DNA of 32,541 nucleotides. It comes from Verrucomicrobiota bacterium. Its GTDB lineage: Bacteria; Verrucomicrobiota; Verrucomicrobiia; Limisphaerales; SIBE01. Positions 22,463-30,780 of the stretch are shown piece after piece. Made by a program: the position numbers and the translations under genes. Under the pieces are notes generated by a model, which worked only from the letters and a program-made list of their open reading frames with translations, had not been told where the DNA came from and searched no databases. The number at the start of each line of letters is the position of its first letter. Position 1 is the stretch's first letter. Location of the stretch: contig JACQWK010000190.1 in assembly GCA_016209525.1 (NCBI GenBank), forward strand, positions 1 through 32,541, written 5' to 3'.

Positions 22463-22749
22463 ATGCGCCCGTTACAAATGCGCCCCGCAGAATCCTCTTG
22501 GCAAACCGCGGGCCTTTCCGCTACAAGAGGCCCGTTATCAGAGCTGCTTTGCGATATCGACGCCGCATGGCGTCGCAAGTCGTGCCAGAGCAATGACCCA
22601 CTCGACCGTAACGCAAGTCGTCCGCAGCGGATCGATCCAATGTCCTTGGCAAGATCGACTAGAGCGGACGGATCGCGCTCTGCGAACCTGCAGGGAGGTC
22701 CCTCAGTCAACCGAACAATCCAACAGGAAACACCACGATAACTGACATT
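22463..22749 (+). promoter_or_regulatory. Duplicated promoter and leader region, copy 1
   Basis: This stretch lines up over its whole length with 24700-24963. Shared blocks include CGCAGAATCCTCTTGGCAAA, CTCGACCGTAACGCAAGT, GTCCGCAGCGGATC, AAGATCGACT, GGGAGGTCC and ATCCAACAGGAAA. The similarity stops at the start codons, as the two proteins begin differently. It therefore looks like a shared regulatory region. Confidence 0.7.
22498..22527 (+). promoter_or_regulatory. Promoter-like site in leader copy 1
   Basis: TTGGCA (22498-22503) and TACAAG (22522-22527) are 18 bases apart. Both boxes and the spacing are kept in leader copy 2 although the spacer bases differ, which supports a real promoter. 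It would leave a leader of about 215 nt. Confidence 0.45.
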
Positions 22750-24039
22750 ATGAAGATCATGAGATGGATGCTGTGCGCGGTTGCTTTTGCAGCGGTGAAC
22801 TCGCAGATTGCGATTCGATCTCAGGCGGGTCTGTTCAAGATAGATTTCGGCCAGCTTGAAAACGAAAGGGAAATTGTGGATGCCGACGGAAATCCGACGG
22901 GAAAGTTTCCGGATCCCCTGAAGGATTGGGATATCATCGCGACTTGGACATTCGCGGACCCAACGGCCAACGGAGGTCTGGGTGTGGCGAATGCCGCAGG
23001 GACAGAAGTGACTTGGAAACTGAAAGACTTTTCCAATAGCGGCGACAACGACGTGACCCTGACCATGATGGATAACAAGGCCCTGGCGGAGAAACTGACT
23101 CCGGATAGCCCGCCCTACATGTTGGGCCAGACGGCCAACAACCCAACGAAGGATGGGCTGGCTGCTGTGTACGACGGAGTTCTGGTTCCCGCCATTGTCA
23201 AGGACGACTACCTCTATCGTAACCCGGACACGGCCGGAACCGAGGCGCTCATGCGCTTTGCCAATCTAAATCCTGGGTTCTACAACGTGACGGTGTTCGA
23301 AGGTCGAACAAGCGACGCCAATGGACGATACGGCAAGATCTGGGTGGATGATATCAACGGCAAGAAAGAGCCGGCGGCACAAAATACCGGCAATTACTCC
23401 GGCGTGAATGCCAGCGGACTTAAGGTTCCATTGGGACAGCCGAGAACCATGACTGTGGAGATCAAGGCGGGTGAATATCTTTGGTTCGCGGAAATGGAAG
23501 ACAATTCGGGAGGAATCAGCGGGATGATCATCCGCTCCGTCGCCGCTGCGCCGCCTGTCGTCGATCTCTCTGCTTCAAGAGGGCTGTTCAAAATTGATTT
23601 CGGCCAACTTGAAAACGAACGGGAAATTGTGGATGCCAATGGGGATCCAACCGGAACTTTTCCGGAGGCTTTGAAGGACTGGAATGTCATCCCGACTTGG
23701 GCTTTCGCGGATCCCGCTGCCAACGTCGTTGCTGGTAGTGCTAGTTTAGCCGGCACAGCGAACGCCGATGCGACAGCCGTGACCTGGAAACTGACCGACT
23801 TCTCAAAGGACGCCAACAAGAATGTCACGCTGACCATTTTTGATAACACGGCTCTGGCCGAGAAAGTCAATCCGGACAGCGCGCCCTATATGCAGGGCCA
23901 GACCGCCAACAACCCAACTAAAGATGGCTTCGAAGCGATGTACGATGGAGTGGTGGTTCCGGCTATCGTCAAAGACGACTACCTCTATCGTAACCCAGAC
24001 ACGGCTGGGACCGAGGTGCTCATGCGCTTCGCCGGTTAG
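22750..24039 (+). CDS. Secreted two-repeat protein, N-terminal part (ends at an in-frame TAG)
   Basis: A 429-residue product with a signal peptide (MKIMRWMLCAVAFAAVNSQ, then cleavage near residue 26). Two homologous segments follow, starting GLFKIDFGQLENEREIVDA at residue 27 and GLFKIDFGQLENEREIVDA again at 278. Each contains a YLYRNPDTAG block; in the first copy a FEGRTSD and an ENSGGISGMIIR block come after it. The second copy is cut at MRFAG by TAG (24037-24039), where the first copy has MRFANLNPG with CTA. The family is not recognised; the fold may be a beta-sandwich binding module. The rest of copy 2 and a C-terminal module continue in the same frame after the stop. Confidence 0.7.
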   Translation: MKIMRWMLCAVAFAAVNSQIAIRSQAGLFKIDFGQLENEREIVDADGNPTGKFPDPLKDWDIIATWTFADPTANGGLGVANAAGTEVTWKLKDFSNSGDNDVTLTMMDNKALAEKLTPDSPPYMLGQTANNPTKDGLAAVYDGVLVPAIVKDDYLYRNPDTAGTEALMRFANLNPGFYNVTVFEGRTSDANGRYGKIWVDDINGKKEPAAQNTGNYSGVNASGLKVPLGQPRTMTVEIKAGEYLWFAEMEDNSGGISGMIIRSVAAAPPVVDLSASRGLFKIDFGQLENEREIVDANGDPTGTFPEALKDWNVIPTWAFADPAANVVAGSASLAGTANADATAVTWKLTDFSKDANKNVTLTIFDNTALAEKVNPDSAPYMQGQTANNPTKDGFEAMYDGVVVPAIVKDDYLYRNPDTAGTEVLMRFAG

Positions 24040-24318
24040 AATCCTGGGACCTACAACGAGACGGTGTTCGAAGGTCGAACGAGCGATAGCAATGGAAGAT
24101 TCGGCAAGATCTGGGTGGATGATATCAATGGCAAGAAAGACCCAGCGGCCCAAAATACCGGCAACTACTCCGGGGTGAATTTGGATGTCGGCGGAGTTCC
24201 GACTCCCGTCGGACAGCCGAGAACGATCACGATGGATATCAAGGCTGGGGAGTACCTCTGGTTCGCAGAAATGGAGGACAACTCCGGAGGCATCAGCGGC
24301 ATGATCATCCGAGGCCTT
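22828..24318 (+). repeat. Two tandem coding repeats of about 740 bases
   Basis: Unit A is about 22828-23541 and unit B about 23581-24318, starting 753 bases apart. They encode the two homologous protein segments. DNA and protein are both clearly alike, with scattered changes and a few in-frame length differences, so the duplication is old enough to have diverged. Confidence 0.85.
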
Positions 24319-24525
24319 CCCACTGTGACAACTGCGGTGGGGCTGTTGGCTTCCTCCGACGTGACGGGTCCGTACACCGCCGTTTCGGATGCCCAGATCG
24401 ATTCCGCCAATAAAAGCATCAAGGTGGCGACGACGGGCTCGGCCCGGTTCTTCCGCGTGCAGGGCAGTTCCAAGATCACCAGCGCTTCCGTTTCCAAAGG
24501 CGTGCTCGAGATCAAGTATCAATGA
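24040..24525 (+). pseudogene. C-terminal part of the two-repeat protein, after the in-frame TAG
   Basis: In the same frame as the gene before it, the sequence resumes NPGTYNETVFEGRTSDSNG and completes repeat 2, then adds a 65-residue module ending RFFRVQGSSKITSASVSKG, VLEIKYQ and TGA. A GTG at 24064 could start a 153-residue product, but it lacks a ribosome site and a signal peptide. The simplest view is one gene, 22750-24525, broken by a nonsense change; read-through or a sequencing error would restore a 591-residue protein. Confidence 0.7.
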
Positions 24526-24531
24526 TCCAAT

Positions 24532-24677
24532 GTAGCGGCGGGCGGCCCGCCTGCCGTAGAGCCGGGCATCCTGCCCGGCGAAGCCTGGACGCGAAGCCGA
24601 AGCCGCCGAGCGATTTAATGCCGCGGTCCGGGCGGCAAGATGCGCGCCCTATACGGAGCTAGGATGGCCGCCGCTAC
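24532..24677 (+). repeat. 146-base composite palindrome after the two-repeat gene
   Basis: The ends GTAGCGGCGG (24532-24541) and CCGCCGCTAC (24668-24677) are exact complements. Inner hairpins include GCCGGGCATCCTGCCCGGC (near 24562). It begins six bases after the TGA stop. The right part overlaps the dispersed repeat also seen at 18074-18146. Confidence 0.7.
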
Positions 24678-24704
24678 GACACCGCCAACAATTCGGAGAT
24701 GCAC
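24629..24704 (+). repeat. Dispersed repeat, copy 2
   Basis: This matches 18074-18146 through GGCAAGATGCGCGCCCT, AGGATGGCCGCCGC and ATTCGGAGATGCAC. It borders the leader copy 2 directly. Confidence 0.65.
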
Positions 24705-24963
24705 GCCCTTACAATCGCTCTCCGCAGAATCCTCTTGGCAAACCCATCGCTTTTCCGTTACAAGTTGCCCGTTACCAGAATTGCCTTACGATCCAGGCGC
24801 CATGCGGCGTCAACTGTCGTACTAGAGCGATGACCCTCTCGACCGTAACGCAAGTGGTCCGCAGCGGATCAATCCAGCGTCGTTGGAAAGATCGACTGGA
24901 GCGGACTCATCGCGTTCGGCGCACCTCTGGGGAGGTCCTCGAATCAATCCAACAGGAAAAACT
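24700..24963 (+). promoter_or_regulatory. Duplicated promoter and leader region, copy 2
   Basis: This is the partner of 22463-22749. The blocks are kept in order with small length differences. The last shared piece, ATCCAACAGGAAAA, holds an AGGA that lies 6-10 bases before the ATG at 24964 and can act as ribosome site here. In copy 1 the same AGGA is about 25 bases from the start. The GGGAGGTCC block could base-pair with nearby TCC runs; no known riboswitch is recognised. Confidence 0.7.
24735..24764 (+). promoter_or_regulatory. Promoter-like site in leader copy 2
   Basis: TTGGCA (24735-24740) and TACAAG (24759-24764) with an 18-base spacer, as in copy 1. The leader would be about 190 nt. 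Confidence 0.45.
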
Positions 24964-27900
24964 ATGACTAGCAATTGCATCTTCCGGGTCGGAGAACAGC
25001 GGACCACATCAAGGTCCCTCTGGGTTAGGATGTCGGTGGCTCTCACCGTTGCTGCGGGCCTTGTGGCCGGACAGGCAGCGACCTTCAACGCCAACTTCGG
25101 CACAGATCCGGGTGGCACCGCGCTTGGCGTGGCCGAAATCGAGGACGGAGTACTCAAACTGACCGACCTTGCCGACCTTCCGCCGGCCGATCCGCCGAAA
25201 CCGCTTCCTCAAAACGGAGCGTACATCTTGCCCGACTTCAACAGCGGCGCGGTCATTCAAAGCTTTACCGCTACTTTCAAGGCGGCCGTCGGTGGCGGCA
25301 CAGCGCTGGGCGCGCAGGGATTCAGTTTCGTGCTCGCCAATGATCTCGCCGCAGACGTCGCGTTCCGGGAAGGTGGCTCCACCAGTGACGGTCCCTCGGC
25401 GAGCAAAGGGTTGATCATTTCGTTCGACACCATCGACAACCTCGCCGGTTTCAACGCCAACGGCAACGACCCCGGCGACGCCCCTGGCATTATTGTCAGG
25501 TTCGGCGGAGCCAAGGTAGCCGCGCGACGATTCAACGGCCTTCAGACCTACCCGTCGTCTTCAACCGCCGCGCGCTACGCGGCCGTCGAGGTCAAGCTCG
25601 ACCCGGACGGCACTCTGGACGTGACGTACGACGGTGTGAAGGTCTATGACAACGTGGGGATCGGTTACACACCCACCTCCGGCGTTTTTGGATTTGGCGC
25701 CGGAACCGGCGAACTCACCGCCGCGATCCGGAACAATCACTGGATCGACGACGTCAGTATCACGACCACGGCCGTCGGAACCGGATCATATGTGTCGTCG
25801 AAGTCGCCCGCCGCTCAAAACGTCCGTCCCGACGCATCGGTGTCGATTGTGGTGCAGAATCTCACGACCCCCACGGTTCAGTTGACGTTTGACGGCGCCT
25901 CAGTTACGCCCTCGGTCACGAGCCAAGGCAACACGCGGACCATCGCTTATACCCCTCCCCGGCTGCTCGCTTCTGGATCCACTCACAAAGTTGAACTCAC
26001 TTACGACACGAGCAAGAAGTTCGCCTTCGATTTCTCGGTTGCCACCTATGCGACGATTCCGGCGTCTGCGAAGGTAGCGCCCGCCACGATCAACACCGGC
26101 TCCAGCGGGTTCAAGGCGCGCGTCTATCAAGTGGCCTCACCGGCTCCGGGAAGCACGGGCGCGGCGGAGAAACAGTTGGCCGGGCTCTCTGGTCCAAACA
26201 TCTCCAGTAAGACCGGTGCCAACGCCGACGGCACGTTCAACCTTACCACGATCAACTTCGACGCCGATCAGGCCGGGGTGGGCCAGTTTACGACGGATGA
26301 TCCGATTCCGGGTTACCCCGGCGTGGGTGCGGACGGCGCCGACGCGGTTGACAACATCGTGATTGAGAGCATCAGCTATTTGGATTTGCCCGCGGGTTTG
26401 GTCACGCTCGGAGTGACGAGCGACGACGGCTTCAAGCTGACCGTGGGAAGCGATCCCCGCGACGTCACGGCCCCGGTGGTCGGTATCTTCGATGGAACTC
26501 GCGGCGCATCCGAATCCGTCTTTTCATTTGCGGTGCAGGAGGCCGGCATCTATGGCGTGCGGTTGCTGTGGTTCGAAGCAGGCTCGGCGGCGAACTGCGA
26601 ACTGTATTCGTTCGACAGCTCAGGCAAACGCATCCTCGTCAACGACCGCGCGACGACCGGGCACATCAAGGCCTACCGTGATCGCACCGGAGCTGTCGGG
26701 CCGTTCATCAGCAACGTCAAACCGGCTCCCAACGAAACGGGTGTGAACCCCAAACTGAGCCTGGATGTCGTCGTCACCGAGGAGACCACCACGTTGAATC
26801 CGGCCACGGTCAAATTAGTGGTCAAGGATTCCACCCTCACTCCGGTCATCACCAAGAGCGGCAAGCAGACTACGATCAGTTACCGTCATCCGGGACATGT
26901 GCCCGAAGGAACGTACCCGGTCACACTCTCTTTCGCCGACGGTTCGGGCAACTCCGTAACGAGCTCGTGGTCGTTTTCAACGACACCCGGGGCTTGCGAA
27001 AACGTCAGCGGACCGGCGGCGACGGGCTATTGGACGTTCGACGATAGCACCCTTAAAGCCGCCATCGGAAGCGACATCACTTACATCGACACTTCGATCG
27101 CCAGCCATTACTCGTTCGGCACGAGCGGCCAGGGCGAACATGCGGCGGTCCCCGCGGTGAACGGGCAGCCGATGAAGTTTCTCGTCATTCCGCGCAACGA
27201 GAATGGCGAAGATTTTCGCAAGACCGGCATTCGCGTGAAACCCGGCTTGGCCGCAAGTGGCGGCGGCAAGAACGCCAATCAGTGGACGCTAATCGTGGAT
27301 CTTTATTGGGGCCAGGGTCACGGGTTCGGCACGATCCTGCGCACTCACGACCTGGCTCAAAACAACGACGGCGACCTTTTCTGGCGCGGTTCGGACGGGT
27401 CGTACGGCAAGGGTTGCTGCTCGAACTACGACGGGATCAATCCGGCGAACAGCCATCAGCGGGAAACGTGGGCGCGGGTCACGTTCGTCGCGGACATGAC
27501 TTCGACGCCGAAGCGCTTTGCCAAATATGTGAACGGTGTCAAGCATCGCGAAGACGTGAGCGGGGACGGCGCGAACATCGATGGCCGTTTCTCTTTGCCG
27601 GCGGAGATTTTCATGTTCAACGACGGCGATGACAACGAGCAGAGCACCGCGTTGGTCAGTGCCATTCAATTCCGTGAAGGGGCCTTGACCGATGAAGAAG
27701 TCGCAGCGCTGGGCGGCCCTTCGGCGAACGGCATCCCGGCCCCGGCCAAAGCCCAGGCGACCGGCGTGGCGGCGCAGTGGGAATTTAATGGCAGCCTCCA
27801 AGCCAAGACCGGCACGACCGCGCAGTATATCGACGCTTCGATTGCGAGCCATTACTCCTTTGGAACGAGCGGCCAAGGCGCGTTCGCGGACGTGCCGGCC

Positions 27901-29472
27901 ATCGGCGGCCAGCCTGCGCAGTTCTTGGCCATCCCGCGGAATGAAAATGGCGAAGACTTCCGCAAAACCGGGCTCCGGGTGAGCACTGGTCTGGCGCCGA
28001 GCGGCGGCGGCAAGAACGCCAATAAGTGGACGATGATCGTGGATCTTTATTGGGGTCAGGGCCATGGATTTGGCACGATCCTGCGCACTCACGACCTGAG
28101 TCAGAACAATGACGGTGATCTCTTTTGGCGCGGCTCGGACGGCTCGTATGGGAAGGGATGTTGCTCCAACTATGACGGCATTAACGCGGCGAACAGCCAT
28201 CAGCGAGAAACCTGGGCGCGAGTCACGTTCGTCGCGGATATGACCTCGACGCCAAAACGGTTTGCCAAATATGTGAACGGGGTCAAGCACCGCGAAGATG
28301 TGAGCGGCGACGGCGCGAACATTGACGGCCGCTTTTCGCTGCCCGCGGAGATTTACCTGTTCAACGACGGCGACGATAACGAGCAAAGCACGGCGCTCGT
28401 CAACTCGATTCAAATCCGGCCCGAGGCGTTGACGGATGACGAAGTCGCGGCCCTGGGAGGTCCGTCCGCCGGAGGTATTCCCGAGCCCCAAACCGTGGCG
28501 GCCGATGTGAAAGCGCATTGGACCTTCGACGGTAATTTGAACGCCACGGTTGGAAGCCCAATCGCCTACATCGACAACGCAATCGCCAGCCATTATTCGT
28601 TTGGCACGAGCGGCCAGGGTGCGTTCGCCGACGTTCCGGGCATCGGTGGAAAGACCGCTCGGTTTCTGGCGATCCCCCGCAACGAGAACGGCGAGGACTT
28701 CCGCAAAACGGGCATCCGCGTCAAACCCGGTCTCGCGGCCAGCGGCGGCGGCAAGAACGCCAATAAATGGACGCTGATTGCGGATCTTTACTGGGGCCAA
28801 GGCCACGGCTTCGGCACGATCTTGCGCACTCATGACCTGGCTCAAAACAATGACGGAGACCTTTTCTGGCGAGGTTCGGACGGATCGTACGGGAAAGGCT
28901 GCTGCTCGAATTATGACGGCATCAACCCGGCGAACAGCCATCAGCGTGAAACGTGGGCCAGGGTCGCGTTCGTCGCGGATATGACTTCGACGCCGAAGCG
29001 TTTCGCGAAGTATGTGAACGGCGTCAAGCACCGCGAAGATGTGAGCGGCGACGGCGCGAACATCGATGGCCGCTTCTCGTTGCCGGCGGAAATCTTCATG
29101 TTCAACGATGGCGACGACAACGAGCAGAGCACCGCGCTGATCAGTGCGCTCCAATTTCGTGACGTGGCCTTGACGGACGAGGAGGTGGCTGCGTTAGGTG
29201 GTCCAACCGCGGACGGCCCGCCGCTGACAGGCGCCGGCGCTGCTACCTGCGTGGCGCTGAGCGTTCCGCCGGCCGCGGCAGAATTGCATGTGGCCGATAC
29301 TGTCATTGGACCGTACTTGGTCCTCGCGAGCGCCGCCGTGAACGCGAGCGCGAAGACAATCACGGTGCCAACTCCTACGACTGCGAAGTTCTATCGCATC
29401 CGAAGCAGTTCGGCAGTTAAGATCAGAACGGTCAGAGTCCAGGGCGGAAACCTGATCATTAGCTACGAGTAA
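24964..29472 (+). CDS. Large secreted lectin/LamG repeat protein
   Basis: A 1502-residue secreted protein. A signal peptide ends near residue 38 (VAAGLVAGQA). Residues about 40-280 look like an L-type lectin/concanavalin fold (GFSFVLAND; GLIISFDTIDN). Next come an Ig-like domain (about 285-370), a PA14-like segment (about 380-560; VTLGVTSDDGFKLTVG) and another Ig-like domain (565-685). Three LamG-like repeats start with a Trp at 690, 939 and 1186, each with PRNENGEDFRKTG, LYWGQGHGFGTILRTHDL and GKGCCSNYDG. A C-terminal module ends KFYRIRSSSAVKIRTVRVQ, then NLIISYE. It probably binds carbohydrate outside the cell. The frame is open to 24883, but the ATG at 24964 with AGGA before it and the signal peptide fits better. 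Confidence 0.85.
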   Translation: MTSNCIFRVGEQRTTSRSLWVRMSVALTVAAGLVAGQAATFNANFGTDPGGTALGVAEIEDGVLKLTDLADLPPADPPKPLPQNGAYILPDFNSGAVIQSFTATFKAAVGGGTALGAQGFSFVLANDLAADVAFREGGSTSDGPSASKGLIISFDTIDNLAGFNANGNDPGDAPGIIVRFGGAKVAARRFNGLQTYPSSSTAARYAAVEVKLDPDGTLDVTYDGVKVYDNVGIGYTPTSGVFGFGAGTGELTAAIRNNHWIDDVSITTTAVGTGSYVSSKSPAAQNVRPDASVSIVVQNLTTPTVQLTFDGASVTPSVTSQGNTRTIAYTPPRLLASGSTHKVELTYDTSKKFAFDFSVATYATIPASAKVAPATINTGSSGFKARVYQVASPAPGSTGAAEKQLAGLSGPNISSKTGANADGTFNLTTINFDADQAGVGQFTTDDPIPGYPGVGADGADAVDNIVIESISYLDLPAGLVTLGVTSDDGFKLTVGSDPRDVTAPVVGIFDGTRGASESVFSFAVQEAGIYGVRLLWFEAGSAANCELYSFDSSGKRILVNDRATTGHIKAYRDRTGAVGPFISNVKPAPNETGVNPKLSLDVVVTEETTTLNPATVKLVVKDSTLTPVITKSGKQTTISYRHPGHVPEGTYPVTLSFADGSGNSVTSSWSFSTTPGACENVSGPAATGYWTFDDSTLKAAIGSDITYIDTSIASHYSFGTSGQGEHAAVPAVNGQPMKFLVIPRNENGEDFRKTGIRVKPGLAASGGGKNANQWTLIVDLYWGQGHGFGTILRTHDLAQNNDGDLFWRGSDGSYGKGCCSNYDGINPANSHQRETWARVTFVADMTSTPKRFAKYVNGVKHREDVSGDGANIDGRFSLPAEIFMFNDGDDNEQSTALVSAIQFREGALTDEEVAALGGPSANGIPAPAKAQATGVAAQWEFNGSLQAKTGTTAQYIDASIASHYSFGTSGQGAFADVPAIGGQPAQFLAIPRNENGEDFRKTGLRVSTGLAPSGGGKNANKWTMIVDLYWGQGHGFGTILRTHDLSQNNDGDLFWRGSDGSYGKGCCSNYDGINAANSHQRETWARVTFVADMTSTPKRFAKYVNGVKHREDVSGDGANIDGRFSLPAEIYLFNDGDDNEQSTALVNSIQIRPEALTDDEVAALGGPSAGGIPEPQTVAADVKAHWTFDGNLNATVGSPIAYIDNAIASHYSFGTSGQGAFADVPGIGGKTARFLAIPRNENGEDFRKTGIRVKPGLAASGGGKNANKWTLIADLYWGQGHGFGTILRTHDLAQNNDGDLFWRGSDGSYGKGCCSNYDGINPANSHQRETWARVAFVADMTSTPKRFAKYVNGVKHREDVSGDGANIDGRFSLPAEIFMFNDGDDNEQSTALISALQFRDVALTDEEVAALGGPTADGPPLTGAGAATCVALSVPPAAAELHVADTVIGPYLVLASAAVNASAKTITVPTPTTAKFYRIRSSSAVKIRTVRVQGGNLIISYE
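27031..29215 (+). repeat. Three tandem coding repeats of about 745 bases (LamG-like)
   Basis: Units begin at 27031, 27778 and 28519, spacing 747 and 741 bases. The proteins are nearly identical over long stretches, while the DNA differs at many third codon positions, for example in the WGQGHGFG segment. The linkers between units are more variable. Confidence 0.9.
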
Positions 29473-29648
29473 GTTGAATTTCCTTCTGGGTAGAAGGATT
29501 GGCGGGCTCTGGTGTTGTAACGTGTGTCCCAGAGCCCGCTTGCTTTCTTTTGGAATGCAGTTGGCGTGATGCGCCTGTCAAATCCAGCGAAGAGCTCATG
29601 ACGCCCGGGAAAGTAATGACGCCGTTCTTTCATTCTGACACGCCGTTT

Positions 29649-29777
29649 CCCCTCACCCCGGCCCTCTCCCCACGGGAGAGGGGGAACTGCCCACCGCGCT
29701 CGGAAGGAATGGGGGATCCCGAGTTGCCTGACACGCAAACCGCGATTCCCACTCTCTGGGGAGAGGGCCAGAGTGAG
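29649..29777 (+). repeat. 129-base palindromic element at the 5' end of the prepilin gene
   Basis: The left arm CTCACCCCGGCCCTCTCCC (from 29652) is matched by a right arm GGGAGAGGGCCAGAGTGAG (to 29777) with 18 of 20 bases complementary over the full arm. A small hairpin CCCTCTCCCC-ac-GGGAGAGGGG lies in the left arm. The same hairpin core appears at 32481-32501. The element holds the ATG at 29709. Confidence 0.75.
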
Positions 29778-30638
29778 ATTTCCACAAGGTTCTACGAGGT
29801 TTATCATTGCCGGCGGTCATTCCCAAACTCGGGCTTTGACGCCTTCACTTTGATCGAACTGTTGGTCGTTATCGCGATTATTGCCATCCTCGCGTCGCTG
29901 CTGCTGCCCGCCCTGGGCAAAGCCAAGGCCAAAGCCCATGCGATCCAGTGCCTGAACAATCTGCGCCAGTTGCAGGTTGCCTGGGGGATGTATGCGGAAG
30001 ACAACAATGAAATCTGCGTTCGGAACAGCACGGGCGCGGATGAGCCCGGCTGGGTCGCGGGCTGGCTCGACTTTACCTCCAACTCGGACAACACGAATAC
30101 GCAAAAGCTCCTCGATCCTCGCTGGGCGAGGCTGGGTCCCTACGCGCCCTCAGCGGGGGTGTTCAAATGCCCGGCCGATCTGAGCAAGGTAAGAATCGGC
30201 GGCAGAACCTATGCGCGAATTCGGAGCATTGCGATGAGCACCGCCGTCGCTTGCGATGGCGGACTGACATGGCTTCCGAGCCCTCCCTACCGTTTGTATC
30301 GGAAACTCGGAGACTTTGCCGTCCCTGGTCCGGCCCAGATTTTTATCCTGGTCGATGAACATCCCGATAGCATCAACAACGGCGCTTTCGGCGTGATGAT
30401 GTCCGACGGTGCCAGGCCAAGAGAAGCCAGGATCTTCGATTATCCAGGCAGTTATCACAACGGCGCTTGCGGACTTTCCTTCGCGGACGGCCACGCCGAG
30501 ACGCACAAATGGCTGGATTCTCGGACCAAGCCGATTCCCAAATATCGAAATGAATTGCCGCTCGGAGTGGCTTCCCCGAACAACCCAGACACCATCTGGC
30601 TGTCGGAGCATGCTTCGGCTAAAGATACTGCCCGCTGA
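29709..30638 (+). CDS. Prepilin-like protein with H-X9-DG motif
   Basis: A type IV pilin-like/pseudopilin protein with the leader-helix [19 protein letters not shown] at residues 46-64 (counted from 29709), where Glu50 is the usual Glu5 of the mature form. The residue before the cleavage site is Ala, not the usual Gly, as is common in this phylum. [13 protein letters not shown] near the C-terminus is the H-X9-DG motif of a family abundant in Verrucomicrobiota and Planctomycetota. It is probably cut by a prepilin peptidase and held in the inner membrane or a pseudopilus. The start is uncertain: the frame is open to 29499, and no ATG lies between 29709 and the leader. The first part is encoded by a repeat element, giving an unusually long 45-residue leader. 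Confidence 0.8.
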   Translation: MGDPELPDTQTAIPTLWGEGQSEISTRFYEVYHCRRSFPNSGFDAFTLIELLVVIAIIAILASLLLPALGKAKAKAHAIQCLNNLRQLQVAWGMYAEDNNEICVRNSTGADEPGWVAGWLDFTSNSDNTNTQKLLDPRWARLGPYAPSAGVFKCPADLSKVRIGGRTYARIRSIAMSTAVACDGGLTWLPSPPYRLYRKLGDFAVPGPAQIFILVDEHPDSINNGAFGVMMSDGARPREARIFDYPGSYHNGACGLSFADGHAETHKWLDSRTKPIPKYRNELPLGVASPNNPDTIWLSEHASAKDTAR

Positions 30639-30648
30639 CGCACCAGGC

Positions 30649-30742
30649 ATTTGGAGTGCGCCGGCTGATCGGCGATCTCCTGGCGAAATCGAAGTCGCAG
30701 GTGCTTGCAAAGCGGCGCTCAAGCGCGCGCACTCCAAACGCT
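30649..30742 (+). repeat. TTTGGAGTGCG-type palindromic element, copy 1
   Basis: The ends TTTGGAGTGCG and CGCACTCCAAA are complementary. Inside is TCGAAGTCGCAGGTGCTT, which is also found in copy 2. It begins 11 bases after the prepilin stop. Confidence 0.75.
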
Positions 30743-30780
30743 GCCGCGATGATCTGGCTTCTGTTCAAAACCACGCGCCA

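Larger units (their letters stand above)
21529..22749. other. Repeat-rich 1.2-kb gap between divergent genes
   Basis: No frame here looks like a real protein. The stretch lies between the minus-strand transglutaminase-like gene and the + strand two-repeat protein gene, so it should hold both promoters. It contains four repeat families (21601-21627, 21877-21956, about 22180-22245, 22312-22441) and ends with a leader region that is duplicated at 24700-24963. Confidence 0.7.

Noticed and set aside
22111-22710. 199-codon minus-strand frame before the two-repeat gene
   Set aside because: It spans the 130-base palindromic element and the duplicated leader. A similar minus frame near 24822-25157 exists only because the leader DNA is duplicated.
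21313-24039. Genome-wide reassignment of TAG as a sense codon
   Set aside because: Several intact genes in the window (ending at 1357, 5565, 11885 and 17413) end naturally with TAG at the expected protein end.
22750-24963. Known riboswitch in the duplicated leader
   Set aside because: No motif of a known riboswitch class was recognised; only conservation between two copies supports a function.
27289-29154. 621-codon open frame on the minus strand
   Set aside because: It is the shadow of the three LamG repeats. The threefold coding repeat on the other strand and the GC-rich codons keep it open; the translation is Arg/Val/His-rich and has no domain.
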